DNA of 20,183 bases from an uncultured Candidatus Saccharibacteria bacterium (GTDB lineage Bacteria; Patescibacteriota; Saccharimonadia; Saccharimonadales; Saccharimonadaceae), in the NCBI GenBank assembly GCA_938036915.1, contig CALHVV010000062.1:1-20183 (forward strand), in the 5' to 3' direction. Of the stretch, positions 20,181 to 20,183 are shown piece after piece. Position 1 is the first letter of the stretch, and every line of letters starts with the position of its first letter. Under the pieces are notes generated by a model. The model did not search any database, was not told the DNA's origin, and saw only the letters and a program-made list of their open reading frames with translations. The translations under genes and the position numbers were made by a program.

Positions 20181-20183
20181 CTC

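Noticed and set aside
1..20183. CRISPR arrays, insertion sequences, prophage genes and integration sites
   Set aside because: No regularly spaced direct repeats, transposase or integrase motifs, or duplicated tRNA 3' ends were seen. The AT-rich modules are the only hints of transfer.

Overview
The window most resembles a chromosome segment from a Patescibacteria/CPR bacterium, most likely Candidatus Saccharibacteria (TM7). This is inferred from gene content, not from a database match. The signs are a monoderm-type MurT/GatD pair, a type IV pilin, a membrane-tethered Clp-like ATPase with a small membrane partner, compact genes with ATGA overlaps, and promoters that sit almost on top of start codons. 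TGA is used as a stop, so the recoded Gracilibacteria/SR1 lineages are unlikely.

Layout. 3-1130 (+) is the 3' part of dnaK with a strong terminator. 1216-2289 (+) is an AT-rich RelA/SpoT synthetase-domain protein. A 21-codon mini-ORF and a terminator follow (2292-2385). 2404-3554 (-) is a carbon-nitrogen hydrolase plus FKBP isomerase pair joined by an ATGA overlap. 3769-6395 (-) is an apparent operon of speD (S-adenosylmethionine decarboxylase), a DUF4178-like membrane protein and a seven-TM aminopropyltransferase. 6501-7169 (-) is a membrane-anchored extracytoplasmic protein. 7170-7595 is the longest gene-free stretch. 7596-8204 (+) is a P-loop kinase and 8307-8783 (+) a type IV pilin-like protein. 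8882-9490 (-) is an HdeD/DUF308 membrane protein and 9597-11198 (-) a GT-C-type membrane glycosyltransferase. 11276-11352 is tRNA-Arg(CCG). 11471-12631 (-) is an OpgC-like membrane acyltransferase. 12770-14760 (-) is murT-gatD. 14850-16418 (+) is an AT-rich pair: an unknown protein and an APH/kinase-fold protein. 16522-19340 (+) is a small membrane protein overlapping a membrane-anchored double-AAA+ Clp-like ATPase. 19538-19996 (-) is an Arg/Gln/Gly-rich disordered protein. 20039-20113 is tRNA-Gly(TCC) with a terminator.

Functional themes. Much of the window concerns the cell envelope: lipid II amidation (MurT/GatD), surface glycosylation or acylation (GT-C, OpgC), pilus assembly, and membrane-linked polyamine chemistry. 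dnaK and FKBP cover folding, and the RelA/SpoT protein suggests alarmone signalling.

Three signals stand out. (1) Nearly every first gene of a transcription unit has a -10 box, often with an extended TGN, ending 6-10 nt before the start codon, so the mRNAs should be leaderless or nearly so; only the HdeD gene has a clear Shine-Dalgarno sequence. (2) The Clp-like ATPase keeps both Walker A motifs, but its first ring lacks the Walker B glutamate and arginine-finger signature. Both rings lack the pore-loop aromatic, and the ClpP-docking loop is absent. Together with its overlapping membrane partner it looks like a specialised membrane machine and is my best candidate for an undescribed system. 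(3) The SAS gene and the kinase-fold pair are visibly AT-richer than their neighbours and may be acquired accessory modules.
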